Assembly (NCBI GenBank): GCA_017163975.1 | Contig: JAFFSR010000242.1 | Coordinates: forward strand, 3,435,001-3,499,000 | Source: Anastatus disparis | Taxonomy: Eukaryota > Arthropoda > Insecta > Hymenoptera > Eupelmidae | Reading direction: 5' to 3' | DNA length: 64,000 bases | Part shown: piece by piece, positions 10,948-22,470 of the stretch | Position numbering within the stretch: the first letter of the stretch is position 1 | How the letters are laid out: every line of letters begins with the position of its first letter | The notes under the pieces: model-generated | What the model saw: only the letters and a program-made list of their open reading frames with translations | Database searches by the model: none | What the model was told of the DNA's origin: nothing | Made by a program: the position numbers and the translations under genes

Positions 10948-11137
10948 GTATGTATATTTTTATATTTTATTTATTCATGATTAATATCTTTTTTAAATCT
11001 TTGAAATACAATAATTAATAAAATAATAATATAAAAAATTAAAATTCTTATCTTATAAAAGAATGAAAAATTGTAGACGTAATAAAATGACTTGACAAAT
11101 GATAATTATTAACGGAATTGTTTAAATGATTCAACAG

Positions 11138-11851
11138 GTGTTCGACGGTAACGGGAACTTCATGAGAGAGTTCGGTTCGTACGGCAGCGGTGAAGGTGAA
11201 TTCGATTGTCTGGCTGGCGTTGCAGTAAATCGTATAGGTCAATTTATAATTGCGGATCGTTATAATCATCGTATACAAGTATTCGATCCAGCTGGTCGAT
11301 TTTTGCGTGCATTTGGTTTCCAAGGTACAGCAGACGGTCGATTCAATTATCCATGGGGAATAACGACCGATGCCTTAGGTTTTATTTACGTATGCGACAA
11401 AGAAAATCATCGTGTACAAGTATTCCAATCGGATGGTACGTTTGTCGGAAAGTTTGGTAGCTGTGGATCGGGCAGAGGTCAGTTGGAACATCCGCATTAC
11501 ATTGCAGTAAGCAGTACGAATCGTGTTATTGTGAGCGACAGCAATAATCATCGTGTGCAAATATTCGATGTTAATGGTCGTGTATTGACAGCTTTTGGTT
11601 CCGAAGGTTCGGATGAGGGTCAATTTAAATTCCCAAGAGGTGTGGCAGTCGACGATCAAGGTTATATTATTGTTGCTGATTCAGGAAATAATCGTATACA
11701 AATATTTACACCCGAAGGCGCATTCTTAAAAGCTTTTGGTAATTGGGGATGCGCCGACGGTGAATTTAAGGGTCTAGAGGGCGTTGCTGTTACCTCGGCC
11801 GGTAACATCGTTGTCTGCGATAGAGAAAATCATAGGGTTCAAGTTTTCTGA
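11138..11851 (+). CDS. tn: TRIM-NHL terminal exon: NHL repeats 2-6
   Basis: 714-nt last exon, acceptor TTCAACAG at 11130-11137, 237 codons plus TGA. Five more NHL blades follow. Each has a KFG/AFG-xGxxxGxF turn, a GhAV strand, an hhVxD turn and an N-N/H-RhQhF strand: RYNHRIQVF, KENHRVQVF, SNNHRVQIF, SGNNRIQIF and RENHRVQVF, the last at the C-terminus. With the repeat in 10803-10947 the total is six, the usual closed NHL beta-propeller. In family members this propeller binds RNA or protein partners; which applies here is not visible. The stop directly after the sixth blade is normal for TRIM-NHL proteins. Confidence 0.92.
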   Translation: MFDGNGNFMREFGSYGSGEGEFDCLAGVAVNRIGQFIIADRYNHRIQVFDPAGRFLRAFGFQGTADGRFNYPWGITTDALGFIYVCDKENHRVQVFQSDGTFVGKFGSCGSGRGQLEHPHYIAVSSTNRVIVSDSNNHRVQIFDVNGRVLTAFGSEGSDEGQFKFPRGVAVDDQGYIIVADSGNNRIQIFTPEGAFLKAFGNWGCADGEFKGLEGVAVTSAGNIVVCDRENHRVQVF

Positions 11852-12530
11852 CGAAAGCATTATTATGAAGTTAAAGGCTGTTTGATAATGATACTCTTCT
11901 TGTTGATGCTCTCTCTTGCTCTCTTATCGGTTCTATTTAATGGATTTTTTTATCATCTTTATTATTATTGTTATTTATTGTTCATTTTTTCAAGGATGGC
12001 CTTTAGTCGAATTATTCAGTCTATGATACTTGTGTGCCTTACTATTATTAATATTTAAATATTTTTATTAATTTTAATAAATAAAAAAAATAATGAGGGA
12101 TCTAAGAACTTGATAAGAGAAGATCTGAGAGGAGGATATAGTTTTTATGAATTAATGTTAAGGAAAGGACTATTCTTTTTTGACTTCAGGCCCTCCTTCA
12201 CCTTTTAAGATTATTATAATATACGTTAAGAAAAGAAAAGTGCAAAAGCTAAAAATCAAAGGAGATATTTAAGTTGTTTTAGTTTTCGATCTTAAATCAA
12301 AATTTCAAATTTATTTATTGTATTTTAATTTTTTTTCCGTCTTATTTTATTTGATATTTCGATGTATGAAGTATTGGAAAAGCGAAGATTCGCATAAGCC
12401 ATACATTATGTGTATGGTATGACAATAAAAATTCTATAAATGCACAAATAACTTAATTTTATTTGTACTTGAGGAATAACGACACTTCGTTTGTACTGTT
12501 TGTATGCTTTAAATAAATCGTTGCGGGAGA
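11852..12530 (+). other. tn: 3' UTR (proximal) with polyA signals
   Basis: AT-rich sequence after the stop. AATAAA hexamers are at 12076-12081, 12080-12085, 12424-12429 and 12512-12517, giving several possible proximal ends. The transcript may run further (see 13360-19400). Confidence 0.55.
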
Positions 12531-13359
12531 GGTCGTTTTGTATTTACTTACTTACCTTTTTATTGCTCCTTCATCCTTAATAATTCAAACATTAAGTATC
12601 TACAAAATAAATAAACATTGAAAAAAACTGTATTATTAATAGAGTTTTAATAGAAAACTCAAAACAAAAATTAAACAGTTTTACTTTTCTAATTTGATCA
12701 ATATTCAATAATGAAAAAGAAATCAAAATAATAATTCATATAACAGACTTCTGTTTTTATTCAGCACTATTTATATCTCAAGGCAATAAGCACTGACTAC
12801 GTAACTAATTTTAAATTAGAACTATCTATATACTTTTGTGATTTATGTTTTATATAATTGTAGAAAATACATTATATTTTTAATTGAATTCAATAAATAA
12901 TTTAAATAGCCTTGAAATGATAATTTACTTTTCAAAATAAAATTTCAAGTCTATCATTGTTAATATTTTACCTCTAATGAGCATCACAAATCAAATAAAA
13001 GTTAATAAAAAAATTTTTTATTAACAACATAAAAGTTTAATAAAATGGATTGGATAGTGAAAAAATTTGGATTAAGAATCAATGGGTGGTCTAAACAAAA
13101 AGTAAATGAGTCAATAAATATATAATTTATTAAATGCAATGATGAAATGGTGTAACAATGGGGGCGCCGGACGCGCGGCGACTTTTTTTTTTATTTTCAT
13201 TTTCGCGGGGACTTGTGTTTTGTAATCGCCGCACTTAATATATATAATATATATAATTAATTGTATCAGCAAAGACAAAAAAGAGAGAGAAGAGAGACGG
13301 GCACGGCCGGAGGTAAATTGGCTCGCGCCCCCCGTCCGTGCGACCCCCGGATCGGAAAT
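12531..13359. other. Gene-free AT-rich stretch ending in a GC-rich island
   Basis: 12531-13140 is AT-rich with no recognisable feature. 13141-13360 differs sharply: it has GGGGGCGCCGGACGCGCGG near 13160 and GC-rich blocks near 13300-13350, separated by TATATA steps and a purine run. It holds the hairpin at 13301-13341. It could be a distal 3' UTR element, a small promoter-like island or part of a non-coding RNA. Confidence 0.35.
13301..13341. repeat. GC-rich hairpin
   Basis: GCACGGCCGG at 13301-13310 pairs with CCGTCCGTGC at 13332-13341, ten positions with one mismatch, around a 21-nt loop that also contains CGCGCCCC. It stands out in sequence that is otherwise about three-quarters AT. Confidence 0.5.
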
Positions 13360-16300
13360 ATAATAGATAAAATATTTTCGTTATTTACAATATTAGTTGA
13401 ACGTTAGTTGTTTAATAAATTAATAATAAATAGTGGTAATAGTACTTTTTATACTTTTTTTTTCTTAATTCTTTAATAATATTACTTTTTTTTAATTAAT
13501 TAATTAATTAATAGTAATAAGGTTCGTAATGAACTTTTACGCTTGCGATAATAAAAATATTAAAAGAGATGGAGCGTTGGTACTCGTATTTACTCGCTTA
13601 TTTTTTTCGTTTTTTTTTTATCTTTACCACTAGAAAGTAGCGCGTACATTAAGTGATTTATAAATGACCACACGCAGAGTTTCGCGTCGACCTTCAAATT
13701 TTTAATTTTTTTTAGTACATTTTTGTCTGCTGTTCGTCTTCCTCATAGAGGAAGATTACATACATTTTTTTTGTCGATCCCCTCTGAAATTATTTTTTTT
13801 TTTTTTTGTTTTTTAATTTCAGAGGTATACGTTTATTTTCTTTGGATAATTAAGTACATTTTTTGTACACGAATTTTGTTAATCCTATTTACTTTTTTTA
13901 ACGAAAGTTAATCGCTTTTATACAGTGTTAGAGGAGATTCGCTCTTTCTCGCTCCTAGAAAGTCGATGCGAATGTTTGACGTGTTAAAAAGCGTGAAGTG
14001 TCGAAACGGTCGGATATTCATTTAAAAAAGTATCTTTTTTTTTTTTATTTTTAAATCTTAATATGTCTCCTTCTTATGTATCACTCTGTTATTTTTTTTT
14101 TCATCGCGTAGAAAAATTTTTTTTTTTCGAGTACAAAAAAGAAAGACATCACCGTCAAGGAGAGCTTTTTTAGTACGTCAAATTTCATTCTTGTAAAAGG
14201 TCTCGCCGTTTTTATACCTTAAATCCTTTTATTTTTTTATTTTTTTTTTATTTTACGAAAGAAGTGCGCGGGGCTTCTCATGTCTCTATATATACATATA
14301 TTTAAATGATAGATGACAACGAATACCATAGAGACCAAAACCAGACGCAAGCGGACGGACAAGCGGATGTGAAAGGGGTTTGGAACGACGAGTTTTCGAA
14401 TTTTTTTCGTTTTCATTCTCTTTCGTTCTTATGTTTTTTTATTATGTTTCGTAACATTTTCTTTACTTTTTTTTCTTCTTTTGCTCGTATGTTTTTTGCG
14501 CACTTTGACTTTTCGACGTTCGATGAGCGCGCACGACAATTTCGACACTTCGTGAGATTGTGAGTCATTTTTTTTATGCGTTTTTAATCTTATAATAAAT
14601 TCTTAGAGATTGGGCATTGGAGATTAGAATTCTAGCGCGGATTATCTTTTTTTTTCTTTTTTTTCTGACTCGAAGAAGTAATTTAAATATAGTCGATTTC
14701 TACGTCTGTATTTTTTTTTCTCACAGAAATCTACTGTTCGTCTCTGATTCTAAAAAGTTAGTTTGAAAAGATGAAATTACATTTTTTTCCTATTATTTTT
14801 TTACTTTATTTTATTTTTTATTTATTTTTAATCGGATTTACCATTGCTTTCCTACACTTTTCTATTCGTATCTCAATTCTTAATCGACTCGGACGTCGCC
14901 ATTTTATACTTTTTTTTTCATCCCGTATATATTCTTACTTTTTTCCTACCAAAAATTCTCTGCGTTTATATATTTATAATAAGTCGAGCTGTATAATAAA
15001 ATCTGATCTCTGTTTATAATTAATTAGTAATTAAAGTGGCAGCAATTAGGCCATGCGGCTTCTATTATCTAGTCGTCTTTGACTTCTTGGCTTTTTTTTA
15101 CGTAGATTGGAAAAAAAAGAAAAATTTTTATTTTTTTCCTTTCTTTAATTCTTAATAAATTTTTCTTTTACGTTTGAGAACAATTTGCATTTTTATTTTG
15201 GATTAGTTTTGTCAAAGTGACTTTTTTTAAAATTATGTATTTTCAAAGCGTCTAGCCTAGCAATTTTTTTGTTATTTTTTTTTATTTTTATCTCATTCGT
15301 TTTTTGTTTAAATATTGAATGGGCTTTTCTGCGTAGTTTATTTAAATTCCATACTTTTTTTTCTTTCTCTTCTCTATTTCTTTCCAAACCTTTTCACGTT
15401 CTTTTTTAACTTTTCTTCTAGCTTTTTTTCACTATGCGGTAGGATAATGCATTTATTTATTTATTTATCGTTACGTACGACTGGAGTTTATCGGGAAAAC
15501 TATATTATTTTTTATTTAATCATTTATTTATTTATTCATTTATTTATTCATTTATTTATTTATTTATTTAATTTTTTTTGCCCACGATGAACCAAGCATC
15601 ACTTTTGACTTAAGTTTCGTGGTTTTGAAAAATACTGTATCATAATTATTTTTTATAAGTCTCAAAAAGATGACGGTAATCTTGTTTCTATTTTTTTTTG
15701 TCTTTTTTTTTTATTTTGAATAATAGTAAAAGTCGGGCATCGTTTATTTAATCCTAAAAGTCTCGAAAGCTGAAGCTGCGAATGGTTTTTCGCTTATTTG
15801 TAAGATTTATAAAAAGCTTGATATATTATAGAAAAGAATTTTTTTTATTTATGAATAAATGTTATCTGCTTTACCTTTCTTTTTATATATATAATATATA
15901 TTATATAAATTAAAGTTTTGCAGGTGAGCATACCATACGCTGTGCGATTAATGATTGTTCGAAAAATATGTTAAAAATATAATTTTTTTTTCTTTTTTTT
16001 ACGATAAAATTTATATTTTTTTTTTCTTTAAGTTTAACCATTCGCAGCAGCGGCAAAGAGAAAAACTAGCCAGCCTCCTCTTTTTTTGTTTCATTCTGGC
16101 GTTTTTAAAATTGCTAAATCTCGTATAGATTCTTAATTATGCAATAAGCAAAAATATGAATATGATAATAATTGTAATAGTAACTATGCCTTTACTCTTC
16201 TCATTTCTTTATTTTTTTTTAAGTATCAATAGGATCGAGATTGATTAATTTTAATTAATTAACAATGATTGAAAGTTTTTTTCATTTTACGTTTACCCTC

Positions 16301-19300
16301 GCTCACCTATCATCTTTTATGTAACTTTTTTTTGTATCTCTCTTGCTATCATCTTTCATTCTTATTTTTTGTGATTCGTTCGATCTCTTTCTCTCGTTAC
16401 TTTTTTTTTATTTATGTATAATTAACTAATAAAATCTTTAAGCTTAGTGGCATGAAAATGCTCGTTGGAATTGACTCGTGTTTACAATATTACATTTTGA
16501 TTGCGTTTTAATCTCGTGCTTACGTCTATTGCCACGATAAAATTTTTCTTTTTCAAAACTAAAAAATAAAAAGGAATTTTTGAATTACGATAATTTTATC
16601 ATTTTAAATCTATAATTTATTTTATCTTTCTTGATAGCTTAAAATTTTTTTTAACGATCACAAGAATAAATAACTAGCGCCAATAAAAATAATTTGTTAG
16701 GAGGCATTGCCAAAAAGATTCCTTCAAATCATCTTGACCCAATGCCAGATTATTACTGACCGAGAAAGAGTCTTTACAAATCTTTTTTTTTTTTTACATA
16801 TTTATCGATATAGCGTGAAAAACGTACATGACATTGATCTATGAAGAGAAGTTTTTGCTGTAAATTCTTCCAATTTACAAGATTGAGAACAAGATAATGC
16901 GAAATGAAAAAAAATATTGATCAATTGGAATGTATTTTCAGAATTTAAACTTCTCTTTTATGCAAGTTTTTAAAAAATTTTATCTAAATTTCATTAATTA
17001 TTATACTATATAGTGTTAAAATAAATTATTTAATATTGTAATAATATTTAATTAACACTAATTGTTTATAATTTTTATAAAACTTTAGCTTTTACACCTC
17101 CAAACTATGTCTTGACATTGATTGTTCTATTTCTTTGTACATTTTATTATATTCGAATTTTATCAAATTCAATATAAAAAAAATATAATAAAATTATAAC
17201 GAATGAAGAATTTATCAATGTAAAATGCAAAGTTTTTCAATATACTAAGATGCTTTTTTTAAATCAAACAAAATAATACCAACGGAAATGACATAAAAAA
17301 AAATTTAAGTAGATTTGGCTTGATTCTGATAAGTTTAGTAAAAGAAAAGAAAGTAACGTAAACACGAGTAAGCGCAACGTCGGAATTTGTTCAGCCTGTC
17401 TAGAGAGTTTTTTCTTCTGCCCCCTTAACTCCCATCTATATTATATATAATACGTCAGACGAGCGTCCAAGCCCCAAAAATTTCTCTATTACTCTTTCTC
17501 ACACTCACTCTTTTATTCTCCTTTCGATTTAACGTTTTTTTTTTATTTGTTTTGTTTTTTTTTCGTTCGCGCAAGTCATCGTTCACGGCTCATATTATCG
17601 CGAGGGGCAATATCATAATACCTCAAACGCACCGGCCGGAACAAAGCATCGGAAATACTTTCTTGGATCACCATTGATTTATCACAATATAAATTATCTT
17701 TTCTTAAAACCAACAGGAACGCGAGGCCCTCGGCTTGTTGTGCCAAACCGCCAATCTCCGCTATTTTTTTTCTTTTTTATTATTTAATCACGCGCATCTT
17801 TGGCGCTAAAAATTTTTCTTCGTCATATTTTTTTTTGTTTGTTTGTTCGTCTTTTATCTCTTCCTCACAACGTTCATCATCGTCACATGCATTCAGAACA
17901 CTCACTACGCAAAAAATCCTTAGCATTAAGTCTTACGTATATTTTTTTTTAATTAATAAAGAGCCTTCTTTCTTATCTATATATATAATTTTTTTTTCTT
18001 GTCTCTGTCATTCTCTTTTAAAAGTCCCCTAAATTGAAGGAAAAAATTTTTTAAATAGATAATTGATAACAATAATGCGATTTCGACCTAGCGTTTAAAT
18101 TTTTTTTTATTTTGCACCTACGGTAATAAGTTTTTTTTTATTTAAATTTATCTCATTCCTCTTTGTCTTTTTATTTAAAATCTATTTATAAGAAATCGAG
18201 CCTAGAACATCGTGACACCTCTCTGAACCGCCCATCTGAATCGCGAGAACATGATTCCTTTTTTTTTATTTTTATAGATCTCATTTCAGATCTTTCAAAA
18301 CCTTCGTTTTTATAATTACCGCGTTTTTGTCTTTTGCGTATTTATGTGTGTGTGTCTGTATTTTTATTCGATCGGTTTAATGAACACCGACGAAGGGATC
18401 AGGTTTTTTTATTTTTTTCTAAAAAGTCTGCTTAATTTTTTTTTTATCTGACTAACTGTCAGCGATTATTTATTATTATATAGATTTTTCGATTGCAAAA
18501 ATATTTGGAAACTTGTGAATTATTCGGCAATGCGAATTATGTTCACACTATAAATTTGTTTCTCATTTTATTTATATATGTATATCGTGAAAGCTCGTTA
18601 CTCTATAACTTTTTACGCAAAAAATTTTTTTTTTTATTTTTAAATTCTTTCCTAAGTCTTACTCGCATTCTTATATTAATAGTTTTAGTAGTTTTTAGCA
18701 GATAGACTCGATTATACAAGGATTAAGAAATAAATTTGATTATGTTTAATTCATTAAAATTACAGATTTAATATTTATGCATCTTTGATAATCTCGAGAT
18801 AAAAAGACGCAAGCCGACTAATATTTATATATATAGATATTTTTATTCATTTCTTTTTTTAACTAATCGATATAAAAATTGAAAGTTGGATTTCTTGATA
18901 TTGTTTTTAAAAAGTATCAAGCGCAAAAAAGAAACTACGGATTTTTTACGTAAGATTTAAATCCGCCTATAATATGCCTTAATTATAATATCAAAGATCA
19001 ATCGTCTCGTTAACTAACAGCGTTAAATCGTATCGTACAAATGCAAATTGTATGAAAAAGTATCCTAAAAAGTGTTCACCTTTTACATCGTATATTTCAT
19101 TGCCGTGTCCCTTCGTCGCGCTCTTATACGTTTAATAAAAATCAAAGAATTCGATCTTTTTTTTTATTCTTCTTTGTTTCATTTCGTTATTTTTTTTTTC
19201 TTAAGTACATTGAGCTCATAGTTTATATAAAGTCGATTCACGGCTCGCATTATATTTTTATCTTTATTTTTCTTTTCGAAGATCTACCAAAGACGGTATG

Positions 19301-19400
19301 TATACAAAAAGTTTTTTTTTTTTCTTATTATTCCAGTACGCGCGCTCGCGTAGCACCAATTTTTTTATTTTATAATTTTTTTTTCATTTATCTTATTCCA
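13360..19400 (+). other. Long U-rich non-coding region, probable extended 3' UTR or lncRNA
   Basis: Six kilobases with strong excess of T over A on the + strand: dozens of T8-T12 runs, mixed with short unique sequence that keeps many CG steps. No long coding frame with protein-like composition is present. The direction of the bias matches transcription on the + strand, as in known U-rich distal 3' UTRs, so an extended 3' UTR of the upstream TRIM-NHL gene is likely; a separate lncRNA is the alternative. The open frames at 14306, 14771, 15315 and 17835 are Phe/Leu/Ile-rich artefacts of T runs. Confidence 0.4.
15451..15571 (+). repeat. (ATTT)n tract, AU-rich-element-like
   Basis: ATTTATTTATTTATTTAT at 15451-15468, then an almost continuous ATTT/ATTC repeat at 15521-15571. 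In a + strand transcript these are overlapping AUUUA pentamers, the core of AU-rich instability elements. It may equally be a plain microsatellite. Confidence 0.6.
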
Positions 19401-20910
19401 TAATACAATCGCCATCCTCAAGCGCTTGATACTGTGGATAGATTGATTAACCTTCTTTTTATTCTTTATTACCCTTAGGGGCAAATCTTCAGTTTCGCGC
19501 GCTTTTTCAGTCTCGGGTTATATAGCTAAATCAATAACGTAACACACTCAACTGAAGAAATGATCTTAAAAATACAAGCGAAATGGACGATTTTTCATTT
19601 TTTTTTAATTCATAATGTCGTTGCACAGTGAAAAAAAAATTAACATACGTTGATTCGTATGAGTTTTTTGTGGAAAAATAATTCATCCGATTTCTTTGCT
19701 TATACTGAAAATTTAGTGATATTTCAAATGAATAACAGAGCATTTTTTATAAGTTAATTTACAATTCAAATGAGATTATCATGAGAATCCAGCTTGTAAA
19801 TTAGTTATAAGTATATTAATTTTGTAAAATTTTGCAGAAATTTTTTTTTAAACTGTACACAGACTATTTTTAATAAATATCAAGCATCAATAACTTGATA
19901 GATATTTTACATTAAGTGATTATACATTGAATTTTTACAACACTTGCTTTTTCTTTCTTAATTTTAGCACAGAAGATCTCCTAAAAGATAAAATATGAAA
20001 GCGACAATTCTCATCTTTTTAACAAAGAATCAAACAAAACAAAATATTTCAGCCTTCCTATTTTTTTTTTTAAATCTTTTAAAATATCTTCATTAACGTC
20101 TTAAGACAAAAGTTCGCTAGACGCAACCCCAATAACGCTCAATAATTGAAAATGTATAGATAAAACGCTCTTCCTTTCTTTTTCTTTTTTAAATTTAACA
20201 ATCGAACAATATAAACGCTTTAAAGTATATATAATTATACGCTAATCAACAATTAAACTATATTTATATATAATGCCAACCTTTTGCATTGGATTAAACG
20301 CACGTTATTACGAAGGACGTAAAAAAAAGTTTAAACGTCAATCATTATAATATTTATATGTGAATATACACAATAATGATATTTTAGTACTTAACTCCGC
20401 GTTTAAGAGATCGAATGCAAATTCATAAAATAAACAAAGTTATATGAAATGCCGACGTCGCCTAGACTGGGAGTACAAAAAAGAAAAAAAATAATAATAA
20501 TCAAAGTTATAAATGTAACTTGCCTTTAAAATCTTATCAAATGTATATACCGAAAACATTGGATTGACTTAAAATTGTATATACACTAAAAAACATTAAA
20601 CTTAAAAGTAAACCATTAATCAATGCCCGAGAGCTTATCTTATAAAACGTTACAATTTTTTATTTCGATTCTATATAACAATAGGATTCAGGACGTACTG
20701 TGACATCTTTTTTATAAATTTAACCACTTTTCAAATGACTTACTAATCATCAACTGAATTATATTAAAAAAAAAGAATATATGTTTAATTTTCATAGAGA
20801 TGCATCTTTAAAGATTTGTTTAAGTACAAATTTTTTGAGAATTCTAGCTTTGACATTAAAGCATTACACTACATCACATACAATAAGCTGTATCTCTATA
20901 AACAAATTAA

Positions 20911-20950
20911 AGGAACGCATATGGCTTTAAACAATTGCCTATGCGTTCCT
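20911..20950. repeat. Strong hairpin
   Basis: AGGAACGCATA at 20911-20921 pairs perfectly with TATGCGTTCCT at 20940-20950. GGC and GCC extend the stem inside after a one-base bulge, leaving an 11-nt loop. Lies in the probable distal 3' UTR. Confidence 0.6.
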
Positions 20951-21897
20951 CCAGTAGAAATTTTTTTCTTCTTTTTTACGAAACTAGTGAACAAAGTATC
21001 AAATGAATATTTTGTGAACTTTCGCGGCTCTAATTATGCAATATTTCTCCGCCAAGTCACTAAATTTTCAGGTACTCGATTACGCGGTATTATTTTATTT
21101 TTTTTTTTTTTTAATAATATTGTTAAACATGTAAGATTTAAAGCTTACATATTTTATTTTTTTTATTTTTCTACATACTAACTACTTAAAAAGACAATCA
21201 ATAACAAATGACATTTGTTCGCACGGACATTTACAGTTTGTCTATTAGTTAATGAAAAGATTCTTATCACATTAATTATTTTGCGAATTGAACAAACAAA
21301 AAGAATATATATTTGGTTGTTCAGTAATTGTGTACCGACTTGTTGAGATTCGTATTGAGACAATAATAAATTGCACTGTAAAACCTATAAAGTTGTGTTT
21401 ATCATAGAAATAAAGAATGGAGAACTTTTACATTGTCTATGAAAGTATGACAAGCTAATAGTTACTTTTATAGAAAAATATTTTAAAAGAGAGAATGAGA
21501 GAAGGGAGAAAAGTAAAGATGCATCCCTTTAACTATGTCAAAGCTACGAAGTTGTATTGTAGATTACAGATCTATAGCGGTGAAGGATGTGAATTCACTA
21601 TACAAGAGATCAAGACAAGAAAATTTTTAATTATTTTGTGTACCTTATCTATTATATCACATCATCATTTATTGTTAAGATAACCAAACAATATTTATAT
21701 GAAAGATTTTCAATTAAACAAATATTAATATTTAAATAAATCATATGAAAAGTGATTAAAATTTAAAAAAAGCAATAGTCATTCGCCATCTTAAATAAAA
21801 AAATAAAAGAAAGCATTATACTTTTAAGTACGTCCTGTAGCGATCTGTCTGCGCATAGCCGAGGATAGCTCTATAATGTCGTGATGGTGTTGAAAAT

Positions 21898-22017
21898 GTT
21901 GTTGTTGCTGCTGTTGTTGTTGGTGGTGGTGGTGTTGTTGCTGTTGTTGTTGTAGTAGTAGTAATTGTTGTTGTTGCTGTTGCTGTTGGTGGTGGTGGTG
22001 ATGGTGGTGGTGGTGGC
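21898..22017 (-). repeat. CAN trinucleotide repeat (CAA/CAG/CAC) just past the Camta stop
   Basis: About 120 nt of CAA, CAG, CAC and CTA triplets on the - strand. In the assembled Camta frame it follows the stop at 22033-22035. A different frame reads it as His/Gln/Leu and continues DIIELSSAMRRQIATGRT to a stop at 21834-21836. A third frame reads Pro/Thr. All three stay open because of the repeat, so coding status is uncertain. Confidence 0.6.
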
Positions 22018-22032
22018 TCGGCTGGCAGTTGA

Positions 22033-22165
22033 TTAAGTCGGCTCGGCTGCCAGGCTGGCACCTGGGCTAGATGAGTGCGAGTTTTGGGGGACAGCAACCA
22101 CCCTGGAAGTGGTTACCTGTACCGGCCTCCCGTTCGCGTTTGCGACGGCCCTGGCGTTCTGCAGT
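22033..22165 (-). CDS. Camta: Camta terminal coding exon
   Basis: 133 nt including TAA at 22033-22035. From the acceptor ATTAG it completes Lys and reads LQNARAVANANGRPVQVTTS, ending LAAEPT. Joined to the exon at 24388 it gives QQFMRQSKIK-LQNARAV, like the basic helix after the last IQ motif in other CAMTAs. A second acceptor CAG lies 7 nt further in (coding would start at 22158) and is the one that keeps frame after the 25-nt microexon at 23635. The C-terminus is the least certain part, because a downstream His/Gln frame is also open. Confidence 0.6.
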
Positions 22166-22413
22166 CTAATAAACAAATAAATCTTATTGTTAATCAAATT
22201 TTACAAATTTTTTTTAAAATTCTAAACAGAAAATTGATTTTTCAAGATTATTTGAAATATTTAAAAGAAGAATTTATTAAAATTTGAAAATTAAGATCAC
22301 GAAAGATTATTACAAACTTAATGTTTACAATTTGTAAAAATTATAGATTTGAAAGTTGTAATGCGATTTTTAATTTTTTTAAAAGTGCCCATTTTATTTG
22401 AAATCAAATAACG

Positions 22414-22470
22414 TAAGTAGTGTGTGCGCTTGTAAATAGCAGTCTCGCTGAACACGACCCACACTACTTA
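22414..22470 (-). repeat. 57-nt hairpin in the last Camta intron
   Basis: TAAGTAGTGTG at 22414-22424 and CACACTACTTA at 22460-22470 are perfect reverse complements (11 bp). The loop is about 35 nt, more GC-rich than its surroundings and contains further short complementarities. Size is near that of a small pre-miRNA, but the stem is too short to call one. Confidence 0.45.

Larger units (their letters stand above)
1..12520 (+). other. tn: Gene span: TRIM-NHL gene, thin/abba-like (3' half)
   Basis: Seen: exons at 512-610, 5271-5801, 7949-8014 or 8290-8352, 9145-9309, 10803-10947 and 11138-11851 join without a frame break and finish in six NHL repeats. Known: TRIM-NHL proteins are RING E3 ligases or RNA/protein-binding regulators; fly thin/abba is a muscle (costamere) protein related to vertebrate TRIM32 and worm nhl-1. 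The linker with arginine/serine-rich LARSRS motifs and the NHL sequence fit this branch better than brat, mei-P26 or wech, judged from memory only. The RING, B-box and coiled-coil exons are expected left of the window. The last polyA signal cluster near the stop is around 12512; a much longer 3' UTR is possible. Confidence 0.8.
19401..22032 (-). other. Camta: Probable Camta 3' UTR and convergent boundary
   Basis: Downstream of the Camta stop on the - strand. The T excess of 13.4-19.4 kb fades here and A runs become common on the + strand, i.e. U-rich in a - strand transcript. Minus-strand AATAAA signals (TTTATT on +) lie at 21668-21673, 21153-21158 and several more distal places. Contains the CAN repeat at 21898-22017 and a hairpin at 20911-20950. 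The open frame at 20816-21181 is not supported. Confidence 0.4.

Noticed and set aside
20816..21181. 121-codon + strand open frame
   Set aside because: Phe/Tyr/Lys-rich with runs of Phe, no domain; it spans the hairpin and T runs of the 3' region.
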